Source of the DNA: Anaerolineae bacterium
GTDB taxonomy: Bacteria > Chloroflexota > Anaerolineae > B4-G1 > SLSP01
Assembly (NCBI GenBank): GCA_026645815.1
Contig: JAPKMR010000007.1
Coordinates: 49,029 to 113,028, forward strand
DNA length: 64,000 bases
Direction: 5' to 3'
The position numbers were made by a program, and so were the translations under genes. The notes under the pieces were generated by a model. It was not told the origin of the DNA and did no database searches. It saw only the letters and a program-made list of their open reading frames with translations. Shown one piece after another: positions 17,768-26,051 of this stretch; position 1 is the first letter of the stretch, and every line of letters starts with the position of its first letter.

Positions 17768-18259
17768 ATGACAACTTCAACTTCAAAGTATAAATATATC
17801 ACGTGCGATCCCGAGTTGTGCATCGGTTGTCAGCTGTGTGAGTATATTTGCTCTTACACGAAGACAGGGGAGTACAACACCTATCGCAGTCGCATTCGCA
17901 CAATCCGGGCAGAGGAGATTCTCATTACTGCTGTCGCTTGCCGTACCTGCGAGAATGCGCCTTGCGTCATCGCTTGCACTCGCGATGCTCTCACGCAGGA
18001 TCCCGAGACCGGCATCATTCATATCAATGCGGAGCGCTGTGATGGTTGCGCCTGGTGCATCGAGGCTTGCGATTTTGGGGCGATTTCTATCAATCCAGCA
18101 ACTAAACTGGCGGAAATCTGTGATCAGTGTGAAGACCTTGAGGATGGACCGCAGTGTGTCAAGTGGTGTCCGAAAGATGCTCTGGAACTCACAACCCCTG
18201 ATCAGCGTGCTCAACGCGCCCGTCGTAAGCTGGCGAAAGAAGACGTGCTTGGGATGTAG
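17768..18259 (+). CDS. Four-cluster [4Fe-4S] electron-transfer subunit
   Basis: 163 residues. Four Cys groups, CIGCQLCEYIC, CRTCENAPCVIAC, CDGCAWCIEAC and CDQCEDLEDGPQCVKWC, are spaced as in DmsB/HycB/BamC-type electron-transfer subunits and can hold four [4Fe-4S] clusters. It begins 21 bp after the AOR stop and is its probable partner, carrying electrons from the tungsten enzyme to the HdrA-like protein. No signal peptide is present, so it is cytoplasmic. A hairpin lies in the gap before hdrA and may set subunit stoichiometry. Confidence 0.92.
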   Translation: MTTSTSKYKYITCDPELCIGCQLCEYICSYTKTGEYNTYRSRIRTIRAEEILITAVACRTCENAPCVIACTRDALTQDPETGIIHINAERCDGCAWCIEACDFGAISINPATKLAEICDQCEDLEDGPQCVKWCPKDALELTTPDQRAQRARRKLAKEDVLGM

Positions 18260-18294
18260 TGCAGGGACAAGAGAACGAAAAACGATACTGTAAA

Positions 18295-18347
18295 AAAAAG
18301 GCGAGTGGACGATGGGCGCGTGGGGGCAGCGTTACATTCGCCTTTTT
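18295..18347 (+). terminator. Intra-operon hairpin, possible attenuator
   Basis: AAAAAGGCGA (18295-18304) pairs with TCGCCTTTTT (18338-18347) around a 33-base loop, between the FeS subunit and hdrA. The stem is short and the loop long, so it may be a weak terminator or an mRNA-processing/stability site within the operon. The hdrA ribosome site (AAGGAG) lies just beyond. Confidence 0.45.
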
Positions 18348-18368
18348 CTGTGATAAGGAGCGCAATCT

Positions 18369-21029
18369 GTGGCTAAGACAACACGTGAAATAGATTACGA
18401 AAATGATCCGCCGCGTATTGGCGTCTATGTATGCCATTGCGGGTCCAATATTGCCAGCGTCATAACGCCTGCGGAGGTCGTGGACTACGCTAAGAACCTG
18501 CCCGGTGTGGTAGTTGCTAAGGAACATCGTTATGCCTGCTCTGATCCGGGACAGAGTATGATTCAGCAAGATATCAAAGAATACGGTTTGAATCGTGTGG
18601 TAGTGGCTGCGTGTAGTGTTGCCATGCACGAACCGACCTTCAAAGCGTGTATCGCCGATGCGGGGCTCAATCCCTTCATGTTCCAGATGGCAAATATCCG
18701 CGAGCACTCCTCGTGGGTGCATTCCCATGAGAAGGCAGCTGCTACCGAAAAGGCCAAGGAACTTGTCGCATCGGCGGTGGCCAAGGTAACTTATGTGCAC
18801 CCACTGGAGATGTTTGAGGTGCCGGTGACGCGCCGCGCATTGATTATTGGGGGTGGCATTGCCGGTATCAGTGCGGCGCTTGATTTGGCAGATATGAATA
18901 TTGAGACCTATTTGGTGGAGAAAACGCCCACCATCGGCGGGCGGATGGCGCAGCTGGACAAGACTTTCCCCACCATGGACTGCTCTATCTGCATTGAAGC
19001 GCCGAAGATGGTAGATGTGGGCAAGAATCGCAACATTCATATCCTGAGCTATTCTGAAGTTAAGGAAGTCAATGGCTATATCGGCAACTTCACGGTGAAG
19101 ATCGAACGCAAGCCACGTTATGTATTAGAAAGCAAGTGTACCGGCTGCGGCCTTTGTGCTGAAGTTTGTCCCATTGATGTGCCCAATGTTTTCGAGGAGG
19201 GCTTGGGTCCCCGCAAAGCCATCTACGTGCCCATGGCGCAGGCAGTGCCTTCGATTTACACCATTGACATGGATGCCTGCATCAAGTGTTTTAAGTGTGT
19301 GGATGCCTGTGGCGCGCTCAGTGCCATTGACTTCGCGCAACAACCGGAGATTGTCGAGCTTGAGATCGGCGCCATTATCGTTGCTACGGGTTACGATACG
19401 TGGGACCCCTCGGAAATCGAGGAATATGGTTTTGGCGTTTATGAGAACGTGACGACGATGATGGAGATTGAGCGGTTGCACTGCGCGGGAGGTCCAACGG
19501 TGGGTGAATTTGTACGCCCATCCGATGGCAAAGTGCCCAAGAATCTGGCACTGATCCAGTGCGTGGGTTCGCGAGACAAGCGTTATCACGAATACTGTTC
19601 CGGCTTCTGCTGCATGTACACAATCAAGAACGCGATGCTGCTCAAGTGGCTTTATCCGGAGATGGACATCACTATTTTCCGTATTGATATCCGCACACCC
19701 GGAAAAACCTATGAGGAATTCTACGAGCGCGCACGGGAAGCGGGTATTCACTTCATTCAGGGGCGCCCTTCGGAGATTGTGCAGGATCCGATCACCAAGA
19801 ATTTAATTGTCCATGCTGAGAACATTGCCACCGGGCGCCATGTGGCGCTTGAAGTAGAGATGGTGGGGTTGGCAAACGCTGCCGTTCCTTCGGAAGGCTC
19901 TTTTGATTTAGGTCGCGTTTTGACGGTGCCGAACGATACCCACGGTTGGTTCATGGAATCCCATCCCAAGCTGAAGCCGCTGGATACGCCCACCGAGGGC
20001 ATCTATCTGGCGGGTTCGACGCAGGGTCCCAAGGACATCCCCCAGAGTGTGAGCCAGGGTAGTGGTGCGGCGGGACGTGCCTCACGGGTGCTGAATGCGG
20101 CGACATGGGAGATTGATCCCATCATTGCCTATGTGGACCCCGAGCGCTGCATCAATTCCCGCGGTGGCAAGTGCGACATTTGTTATCGCGCTTGCCCTTA
20201 TGGTGCAGTCATCAACCTGCCAGGAACGGGGCAACCTTCGAGTATCATCCCGGCGAAATGCCATGGTTGTGGCACGTGTGTTGCAGAGTGTCCCCAGAAC
20301 GCGATTTCACAGCACCACTTCACCGATGGACAGATTGTGGCGCAATTGCATGCGTTGTTGGCGGAAAAACCGGAGGAGAAGGTGATTGCCTTCACCTGCC
20401 GCTGGTGCAGCGGCATGGGCGCCGATAACGCCGGAACGAGCCACTTTGAGTATCCTGCGAACACGCGGAATATTCTGGTTATGTGCGCCGGGCGTGTGGA
20501 TGCGGACTTCGTCATGGAGGCGTTCCGGCTTGGAGCCGGCGCGGTGCTGGTTTCAGGTTGTCACCCACAGGACTGCCACTACATTTCCGGACGTAACTTT
20601 GCCGAGACCCGCATTACGCGGCTCTTTGGGCAGTTGGAAAAACTGGGCATCTCACCAGGGCGCTTTCGTTTGGACTCGGTCTCGGCTACAGAGGGTGCCA
20701 AGTGGGCGCGCATCATGCGTGAGATGAGCACTGTGATCCAGGAGTTGGGACCGGAAGGGGTACGTGCAGAAAATGAGAAGGCCCTGCCTCAACTCACCAA
20801 GCGTTTGGCGCGGATGCGCGAGGTGCCTGAGGTAGGCTACTTCATGCGCCTCGTTGAAGGCGCGCCGCTCAAAGACGCTGAAACTGGGGTGCAACAAGCG
20901 CGTGATAAGGGATTGAGCCAGACAGTGGCGGTGACAGAATGCCAGCTGCCAGAGGTGACTGCTTGTGATGCCTGTCAACTTGCCGCAGCCTGCGCACCCG
21001 AAACAAAACAGGCGAAAGGAGGCAAGTGA
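18369..21029 (+). CDS. HdrA-MvhD fusion (heterodisulfide reductase A-like flavoprotein)
   Basis: 886 residues starting at GTG 18369, with AAGGAG 8 bases upstream. Domain order: N-terminal HdrA region with CHCGSN, FAD-binding GGGIAGISAALDL near residue 160, ferredoxin clusters CTGCGLCAEVC and CIKCFKCVDAC, the rest of the flavin fold, and a second cluster pair around CDICYRACP and CHGCGTCVAECP. A C-terminal MvhD/FrhD-type [2Fe-2S] domain follows from about residue 665 (CRWCSGMGA, SGCHPQDCHY). HdrA carries the bifurcating FAD in methanogens, and MvhD normally connects it to an electron donor. Here both are one chain. A short Cys-rich tail (CDACQLAAAC) is extra. Confidence 0.93.
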   Translation: MAKTTREIDYENDPPRIGVYVCHCGSNIASVITPAEVVDYAKNLPGVVVAKEHRYACSDPGQSMIQQDIKEYGLNRVVVAACSVAMHEPTFKACIADAGLNPFMFQMANIREHSSWVHSHEKAAATEKAKELVASAVAKVTYVHPLEMFEVPVTRRALIIGGGIAGISAALDLADMNIETYLVEKTPTIGGRMAQLDKTFPTMDCSICIEAPKMVDVGKNRNIHILSYSEVKEVNGYIGNFTVKIERKPRYVLESKCTGCGLCAEVCPIDVPNVFEEGLGPRKAIYVPMAQAVPSIYTIDMDACIKCFKCVDACGALSAIDFAQQPEIVELEIGAIIVATGYDTWDPSEIEEYGFGVYENVTTMMEIERLHCAGGPTVGEFVRPSDGKVPKNLALIQCVGSRDKRYHEYCSGFCCMYTIKNAMLLKWLYPEMDITIFRIDIRTPGKTYEEFYERAREAGIHFIQGRPSEIVQDPITKNLIVHAENIATGRHVALEVEMVGLANAAVPSEGSFDLGRVLTVPNDTHGWFMESHPKLKPLDTPTEGIYLAGSTQGPKDIPQSVSQGSGAAGRASRVLNAATWEIDPIIAYVDPERCINSRGGKCDICYRACPYGAVINLPGTGQPSSIIPAKCHGCGTCVAECPQNAISQHHFTDGQIVAQLHALLAEKPEEKVIAFTCRWCSGMGADNAGTSHFEYPANTRNILVMCAGRVDADFVMEAFRLGAGAVLVSGCHPQDCHYISGRNFAETRITRLFGQLEKLGISPGRFRLDSVSATEGAKWARIMREMSTVIQELGPEGVRAENEKALPQLTKRLARMREVPEVGYFMRLVEGAPLKDAETGVQQARDKGLSQTVAVTECQLPEVTACDACQLAAACAPETKQAKGGK

Positions 21030-21706
21030 TGGCAAACGTACTGAATCCCTTCGTCGTTGAACTATCGGGACGGCGTGGCGGGGATAAGGTGCTGCAATGT
21101 TATCAGTGCGGTACTTGCTCGGGTTCCTGCCCGGTGATTGATGAGATGGAATACGGTCCGCGCCGCATCTTGAACATGATTCAGATGGGAGAAGAAGCGC
21201 GCGTACTTTCCAGCCACGATATGTGGTTCTGTGTCTCATGTTATTCCTGTGCAAGCCGTTGCCCTCGTGAGATTCCTATCACCGAGCTAATGGCGACGTT
21301 GCGTGAGATGGCGGTAGAGAAAGGCTATGCTGAGGACCTTGAGGCTGAGTTTGGGCAATCGTTTGCCGAGACCTTCAAGCATTATGGGCGGCTTTTTGAG
21401 CCGGAATTGATGATTCGTTACTACCTGCGCACCTTTGATATCAAGGGATTGTTGGGGATGATTCCCCTGGCGTTGCCGATGGTGTTGAAAGACAAACTGC
21501 CTTTCTTCCCCGAGCGGGTGAAGGAGCCTGCGCACATGACGGCGCTTTGCCCCGAGCCACATGATGCGCCACCAAAGGCGGCAACGCGCCGGAAACCGCG
21601 CTGGTTGCCCTGGTTGGCGAGCGGCGTAACCCTGCTTCTGGCTGCGGGCATGAGCAGCGTCTTTTGGCGTTCTACGTCGCGACGCTCAAAGGAGGCTCGG
21701 CGATGA
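21029..21706 (+). CDS. HdrC-like subunit with C-terminal membrane helix
   Basis: 225 residues from the ATG at 21029, which overlaps the hdrA stop (TGATG) and has AAAGGAGG upstream. Two cluster motifs, CYQCGTCSGSCP and CVSCYSCASRCP, are typical of HdrC and pass electrons from HdrA to HdrB. Soluble HdrC ends after the helical domain. Here a basic linker is followed by a hydrophobic stretch of about 20 residues (WLPWLASGVTLLLAAGMSSV, near 192-212) and a strongly basic tail. This would anchor the complex in the cytoplasmic membrane with the tail inside. Confidence 0.9.
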   Translation: MANVLNPFVVELSGRRGGDKVLQCYQCGTCSGSCPVIDEMEYGPRRILNMIQMGEEARVLSSHDMWFCVSCYSCASRCPREIPITELMATLREMAVEKGYAEDLEAEFGQSFAETFKHYGRLFEPELMIRYYLRTFDIKGLLGMIPLALPMVLKDKLPFFPERVKEPAHMTALCPEPHDAPPKAATRRKPRWLPWLASGVTLLLAAGMSSVFWRSTSRRSKEARR

Positions 21707-22551
21707 AATACGGTTATTATCCCGGATGTAGTTTGCTTTCCAGCGCCAAGGAATACGATGCCTCATTGCGGTTGAGCTTTGCAGAACTGGGCATTGAGTT
21801 AGTGGAGTTGGAAGATTGGAATTGCTGTGGTGCGGTGCATGGCGAGGGAAAGGGCGTGATTGCGCTTCCGGCGCGTAACCTGGCGCTGGCAGAGGTTCAG
21901 GGCTTGGATACCATTATCGCACCATGCAGCGGGTGCTATCGCAACCTGCGCCGAGCGAGTCAGGCAGTCGAGAAAGATAAGGCAACGCGCCAGATGGTCA
22001 ACGAGAGCCTGGCTGAAGGATTGCAGCTCAAGGGAAATATCCGGGTGTTGCACCCGCTCTATGTGCTGTTGCAGGAGTATGGCCTGGAGCAGGTTAAGCA
22101 GCGGGTTACACACCCGCTTAAAGGGATGAAAGTAGCAGCTTATTACGGCTGTATGCTAACCCGTCCCAAGGATGAATTCGACAGCACTGAGCGCCCGCAG
22201 GGATTGGACGATTTCCTTGATGTTCTAGGAGCGGAACCCGTAGATTATCCTTTCAAGGCTAAGTGTTGTGGTGGGGCATTGGCAATCTCACACAGCGGAG
22301 TGACTGCGAAGCTCACCGGGAAGGTGCTTGATTCGGCGAAGACAGCTGGCGCAGATGCTGTGACCCTGGCATGTCCCATGTGTCATACAGCTCTGGACCT
22401 CTATCAGAGCAAAGCTGAGGCCGCTGTGGGTCACGATTTGGATTTGCCGGTGTTGTACTTCACCCAGCTGTTGGGCCTGGCTCTGGGGATAGAAGCGTCT
22501 CGGCTGGGTTTCAAACGCCATATTGTCTCTCCGGCGCGGCTTGGGTTATAA
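21703..22551 (+). CDS. HdrB-like subunit (two CCG domains)
   Basis: The start was moved to the ATG at 21703, which overlaps the hdrC stop (ATGA) after AAAGGAGG, giving 282 residues. Two CCG modules are visible: WNCCGAVHG with PCSGCYRN, and KCCGGALAIS with CPMCHTALD. In methanogen HdrB these bind the non-cubane [4Fe-4S] clusters that reduce heterodisulfide. In bacteria the natural acceptor is mostly unknown. Its place in the HdrA-C-B series after the AOR suggests a high-potential electron exit of a bifurcating complex. A thiol/disulfide or quinone-related acceptor is possible but not shown. Confidence 0.92.
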   Translation: MKYGYYPGCSLLSSAKEYDASLRLSFAELGIELVELEDWNCCGAVHGEGKGVIALPARNLALAEVQGLDTIIAPCSGCYRNLRRASQAVEKDKATRQMVNESLAEGLQLKGNIRVLHPLYVLLQEYGLEQVKQRVTHPLKGMKVAAYYGCMLTRPKDEFDSTERPQGLDDFLDVLGAEPVDYPFKAKCCGGALAISHSGVTAKLTGKVLDSAKTAGADAVTLACPMCHTALDLYQSKAEAAVGHDLDLPVLYFTQLLGLALGIEASRLGFKRHIVSPARLGL

Positions 22552-22562
22552 GGAGCTCTACA

Positions 22563-23525
22563 ATGCGACGTGGTGCTACAGTAAAAACCAAAACAGAGCA
22601 AAAGATTGTCCTCGACCGCAAGATGGTCACCTTGCATCATACGCAGACCTGGGACCTTGAACGCTGCGTGGGTTGCCAGATTGGTCCCCTCGTCTGTCCC
22701 AAGGATGCGATCAGCCATGTGCCGGCAGTCTTGGAAAATGGGCGGTTGAAGCAAAAGGCTTCGGTGGATATTGATCCCGAGAAATGCGTTTTTTGTGGCA
22801 TGTGCAGTGTCATGTGCCCGACAAATGCTATCACTATGGTGGTTAATGGCAAAGAGGAAGCCCCAGTGCAAAAGTACGAAGCCTTCCCTTTGTTGATCGA
22901 ATCCAACAAGTTCAATCGTGATGCTTTCGATATGAGCCGCAAGGATTTCGTGATTGAGAACTGTCCCACAGATGTGATCAGCTACGATGCAAAGGCGGAT
23001 ACACTAAAAGTGGATCAGAAGTATTGCATCCGCTGCCGGCAATGTGAGGTCGCGAGCGATGGCGCATTCACGGTGGTGCAGCCATGGCAAGGTAGTGTGA
23101 CTCTGCGGCGCGAGTTGTGTGTGGAGGGGTGTCTTGCCTGCGCCGATATCTGTCCCACGCGCGCGCTACACATTGACGAGAATGGGGACCTGGCATTGGC
23201 GGATTATTACTGCATTAAGTGCGGCGCCTGTATGCAGGTTTGCCCAATAAAGGCTGCAGTCGAGCCTTATGAGGTGCCTTTTGAGTACGCCGGTACAACG
23301 TATACTCGCCAGCATGAGCGCATCACCAATCTTGATGAATTGCCCATCGTGGTAGAACGCTGGCGTGTTGGTCATACGGAAGTTCAGAGCGGTTCCTGGG
23401 TCGCGGCGTTGATTCGCCTGGCAGATGATAAGGCTGGCGCGACGGAGATTGATCGAAAACGCGCGCTCAAGCGACGGGATTTGCTCACTGCACTTAAGGG
23501 TGGGCGTTCACTGCTAGATAAGTGA
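22563..23525 (+). CDS. Polyferredoxin with irregular cluster motifs
   Basis: 320 residues of ferredoxin repeats. CVFCGMCSVMCP and CIKCGACMQVCP are complete [4Fe-4S] motifs. CVGCQIGPLVCP (C35, C38, C45) lacks the third Cys. CIRCRQCEVAS lacks the fourth. ELCVEGCLACADICP has an extra residue. Incomplete motifs may borrow cysteines elsewhere (for example ENCPTDV) or have lost their cluster. It follows hdrB by 11 bp and is the last gene before the terminator at 23557. It probably moves electrons between the AOR-Hdr complex and another partner. I cannot assign it to a named polyferredoxin family. Confidence 0.8.
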   Translation: MRRGATVKTKTEQKIVLDRKMVTLHHTQTWDLERCVGCQIGPLVCPKDAISHVPAVLENGRLKQKASVDIDPEKCVFCGMCSVMCPTNAITMVVNGKEEAPVQKYEAFPLLIESNKFNRDAFDMSRKDFVIENCPTDVISYDAKADTLKVDQKYCIRCRQCEVASDGAFTVVQPWQGSVTLRRELCVEGCLACADICPTRALHIDENGDLALADYYCIKCGACMQVCPIKAAVEPYEVPFEYAGTTYTRQHERITNLDELPIVVERWRVGHTEVQSGSWVAALIRLADDKAGATEIDRKRALKRRDLLTALKGGRSLLDK

Positions 23526-23556
23526 GCCTTGTGGTTGGCTTAGAGTGACTTTCTGA

Positions 23557-23590
23557 TTTTTCGCGGCGGGGTTTTACCCGCCGCGAAAAA
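23557..23590. terminator. Strong hairpin terminator after the AOR-Hdr operon
   Basis: A perfect 14-bp stem, TTTTTCGCGGCGGG (23557-23570) with CCCGCCGCGAAAAA (23577-23590), has a 6-base loop and TTGTTTCTTT follows. It separates the AOR-Hdr genes from nuoA, so the two sets are likely different transcripts. Confidence 0.85.
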
Positions 23591-23646
23591 TTGTTTCTTT
23601 CCGACGATTACCCCTGGCATGATATGTATCCGCGCGGGATTCTCAT

Positions 23647-23675
23647 TTGTCCTTCCACCTAAACAGCTCTATAAT
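23647..23675 (+). promoter_or_regulatory. Promoter giving a leaderless nuoA mRNA
   Basis: TTGTCC (23647-23652), exactly 17 bp, then a perfect TATAAT (23670-23675). The nuoA ATG is 7 bases after the -10 box, at the expected transcription start, and no ribosome site is present. This implies a leaderless transcript. Confidence 0.65.
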
Positions 23676-23682
23676 CCGCCTT

Positions 23683-24039
23683 ATGTCTGACCAATATGGT
23701 TTTGTAGTGATTTTTTTCTTACTAACGGCAGCTTTTGCTGTTGCGCCAGTGGCGCTGGCGTGGATTCTCAGCCCCAAGAAATCCAGCTCGCGCAAGCGCG
23801 AGACTTATGAGAGCGGTCTTCGCACCTTTGGTAAAACCTGGATCGAGTTCAAACCCCAGTATTATCTTTATGCGCTGGCGTATGTGGTTTTTGGGGTGGA
23901 GGCAGTGTTGTTGCTGCCCTGGGCTGTTGCCTATGCTTTTTTGCCCTTTTATGCTGTGGCTGAAGCCACCCTGTTTCTATTGCTTCTGGGTTTTGGCCTG
24001 GTATACGTCTGGAAGAAGGGTTGGCTTCACTGGATGTAA
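23683..24039 (+). CDS. nuoA: NADH-quinone oxidoreductase subunit A
   Basis: 118 residues from the ATG at 23683. The upstream TTG in the ORF track overlaps the promoter. Three membrane helices and the ETYESGLRTFGKTW loop between helices 1 and 2 are diagnostic of NuoA, which sits at the junction of the membrane arm with the quinone-binding module. It opens a seven-gene set nuoA-H-J-K-L-M-N. The genes that normally follow nuoA (nuoB, C, D) are absent here. Confidence 0.95.
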   Translation: MSDQYGFVVIFFLLTAAFAVAPVALAWILSPKKSSSRKRETYESGLRTFGKTWIEFKPQYYLYALAYVVFGVEAVLLLPWAVAYAFLPFYAVAEATLFLLLLGFGLVYVWKKGWLHWM

Positions 24040-24077
24040 CCTGACTGTGCGGCAGAAGCTGCGAGAATTATCGGTTA

Positions 24078-25211
24078 ATGACCATGCCTATCTATCTCCG
24101 TTATGCCCTGAATAGCCTGATCCTGTTGGCAACCCCGTTTGTCTCGGTGCTGATCCTTATTTGGGTGGCTCGCAAGGTCATTGCGCGGATGCAGGACCGT
24201 CTGGGCCCCAACAACTCGGGGACTTGGGCCGGTCCGTATGCTTTATTCCAGACGCTCGCGGACGCTATCAAGATTCTCACCAAGGAGTTGATCATTCCTG
24301 AAGGTGCAGACCTGTGGGTCTTTTTGGCAGCGCCAATGGTGGTTTTGGGTTCGGCGCTGCTGGTGTGGTTGGTCATTCCCTTCAGCCCCACTTTGCAGGG
24401 AATGGATCCCGATGTTGGCATTTTCTATGTGGTTGTGATCACGCCGTTTGCGCTTTTTGCCATGATTATGGCTGGATGGAGTTCCCGCAACAAATATGCG
24501 GCTTTGGGAACTTTCCGGGCGGTGGCGCAAATTATCAGTTATGAGATTCCTCAATTCCTCTCGTTGCTAATTCCGATTATGCTCACCGGGTCGCTCTCAT
24601 TGCAGCATCTAGTCCTGGCGCAACAATTGCCATTTGCATTAGTGCTGCCCATTCCCGCATTGATTTATTTCCTGGCGATGACAGCAGAAGTGGGGCGGTT
24701 GCCGTTCGAGCAGGCAGAGGCGGATGCGGAGATTGTTGCCGGTTACTTTACTGAGTATAGCGGGATGATGTTCGGGTCTTTCTATCTGGCGGAATTTATC
24801 AACAACTTCTCGGTCTCCTTGATTTTCGCGACAATCTTCCTTGGCGGTTGGCGCGGTCCTTGGGTGATGGACATCCCTATTTTGGGACCGGTCTGGCTAT
24901 TGCTAAAGGGATTTTTGGTTTTCCTGGTGTTGATGTTGTTTTGGGGGGCCATGCCACGGCTCCGCATTGATCAGATTCTGAATATCAATTGGAAATTCCT
25001 GACTCCCCTGGCGCTGGTGATGCTCATTGTGGTGGCATGGGTCAACCGGCTTGCCTTCGACCAGGGCGCCACAACCCTCGTGGCGCGGGCACCCTGGTTA
25101 TTTGCGGCAAACCTTGTTGTCGGATTAATAACCATTGGCTTACTGAAGTTGAGTTCGCGGCGCGCGCAGCTCCGTAGGGACGCACAGAGTTTTGAGCTGC
25201 TTCGTGAGTGA
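24078..25211 (+). CDS. nuoH: NADH-quinone oxidoreductase subunit H
   Basis: 377 residues with eight or nine membrane helices. RKVIARMQDRLGPN near the N-terminus and EVGRLPFEQAEADAEIVAGYFTEYSG in the central loop are the conserved NuoH signatures, with acidic residues lining the quinone tunnel and the first proton path. NuoH forms the quinone site together with NuoB and NuoD, neither of which is encoded nearby. It follows nuoA by 38 bp and no strong ribosome site is visible. No nuoI gene follows, although nuoI normally lies next to nuoH. Confidence 0.96.
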   Translation: MTMPIYLRYALNSLILLATPFVSVLILIWVARKVIARMQDRLGPNNSGTWAGPYALFQTLADAIKILTKELIIPEGADLWVFLAAPMVVLGSALLVWLVIPFSPTLQGMDPDVGIFYVVVITPFALFAMIMAGWSSRNKYAALGTFRAVAQIISYEIPQFLSLLIPIMLTGSLSLQHLVLAQQLPFALVLPIPALIYFLAMTAEVGRLPFEQAEADAEIVAGYFTEYSGMMFGSFYLAEFINNFSVSLIFATIFLGGWRGPWVMDIPILGPVWLLLKGFLVFLVLMLFWGAMPRLRIDQILNINWKFLTPLALVMLIVVAWVNRLAFDQGATTLVARAPWLFAANLVVGLITIGLLKLSSRRAQLRRDAQSFELLRE

Positions 25212-25218
25212 TGCGGTC

Positions 25219-25737
25219 ATGAGGTTTGATGTGAGCTTTGGATTTGAGCAAATTGCCTTTCTACTTACGGCGGTAGTGACGTTGGCTGCTGCACTGGCGA
25301 TGGTGTTCTCGCGCCAGGTCTTCCATGCGATATTGCTGATGATTGCGGTTTTCGTCGGGGTGGCGACGCTTTATGTTTTGTTGGGCGTCTCTTTCATGGC
25401 GGGAATGCAGTTATTCATCTACGTAGGAGGCGTGTCGGTATTGGCGGTTATCGCCATTATGGTGACCCGTGGCTTTATGGGGAGTGACCGCCCGCGGCCC
25501 GCTCGCACTACCTATGGGGCTGCTATCGTTGCCGGGAGTGTTTTCATCGGCTTGGCCTGGCTGATTCTGCGCGTGCCCTGGCCTGCGGTTCCGCTCGTGG
25601 CTGCTTCGGCGAATGATCTTGCACTTTTGGGACAGGTGCTGGTATCTCGAGCCGGATTTGTAGTCCCCTTTGAATTATCCTCGCTATTGCTTTTTGTTGT
25701 GTTGTTGGGGGCGCTTTACATTGCCCGGGAGCGTTGA
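25219..25737 (+). CDS. nuoJ: NADH-quinone oxidoreductase subunit J
   Basis: 172 residues from the ATG at 25219, 7 bp after the nuoH stop. Five membrane helices are visible. The conserved third-helix segment with FIYVGGVSVLAVIAIMV contains the pi-bulge region that is central to coupling quinone chemistry to proton pumping. It is part of the membrane arm only. The immediate step from nuoH to nuoJ without nuoI is the unusual point. Confidence 0.93.
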   Translation: MRFDVSFGFEQIAFLLTAVVTLAAALAMVFSRQVFHAILLMIAVFVGVATLYVLLGVSFMAGMQLFIYVGGVSVLAVIAIMVTRGFMGSDRPRPARTTYGAAIVAGSVFIGLAWLILRVPWPAVPLVAASANDLALLGQVLVSRAGFVVPFELSSLLLFVVLLGALYIARER

Positions 25738-25738
25738 A

Positions 25739-26047
25739 ATGGTGCCTCTTTCGTGGTACTTACTTTTAGCTGCTGCATTATTCTCTATTGGCCTGTATGG
25801 CATTCTGGCACGGCGTAATCTGGTGATGATTCTGATGTCTCTGGAGCTGCTTTTGAATGCCGTCAACATCAACCTGATTGCCTTCTCGCGATATCTGGAG
25901 GAGGGGCAGATAGTCGGACGTGTTTTTGCGTTGTTTGTTTATGTGGTTGCTGCCGCCGAGACTGCTCTGGGGCTTGCGATTATGATTGCTGTCTGGCGCA
26001 CGCACCAAACTGTTGCTGTAGACGAAATTGATGCATTGAAGGGTTAA
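25739..26047 (+). CDS. nuoK: NADH-quinone oxidoreductase subunit K
   Basis: 102 residues from the ATG at 25739, one base after the nuoJ stop. The ORF-track start at 25670 lies inside nuoJ. There are three helices, with the conserved Glu in MSLELLLNAVNINL and a second in AAAETALGLAI, both on the central proton-transfer axis. Length and order are normal for NuoK. Confidence 0.95.
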   Translation: MVPLSWYLLLAAALFSIGLYGILARRNLVMILMSLELLLNAVNINLIAFSRYLEEGQIVGRVFALFVYVVAAAETALGLAIMIAVWRTHQTVAVDEIDALKG

Positions 26048-26051
26048 CTTG

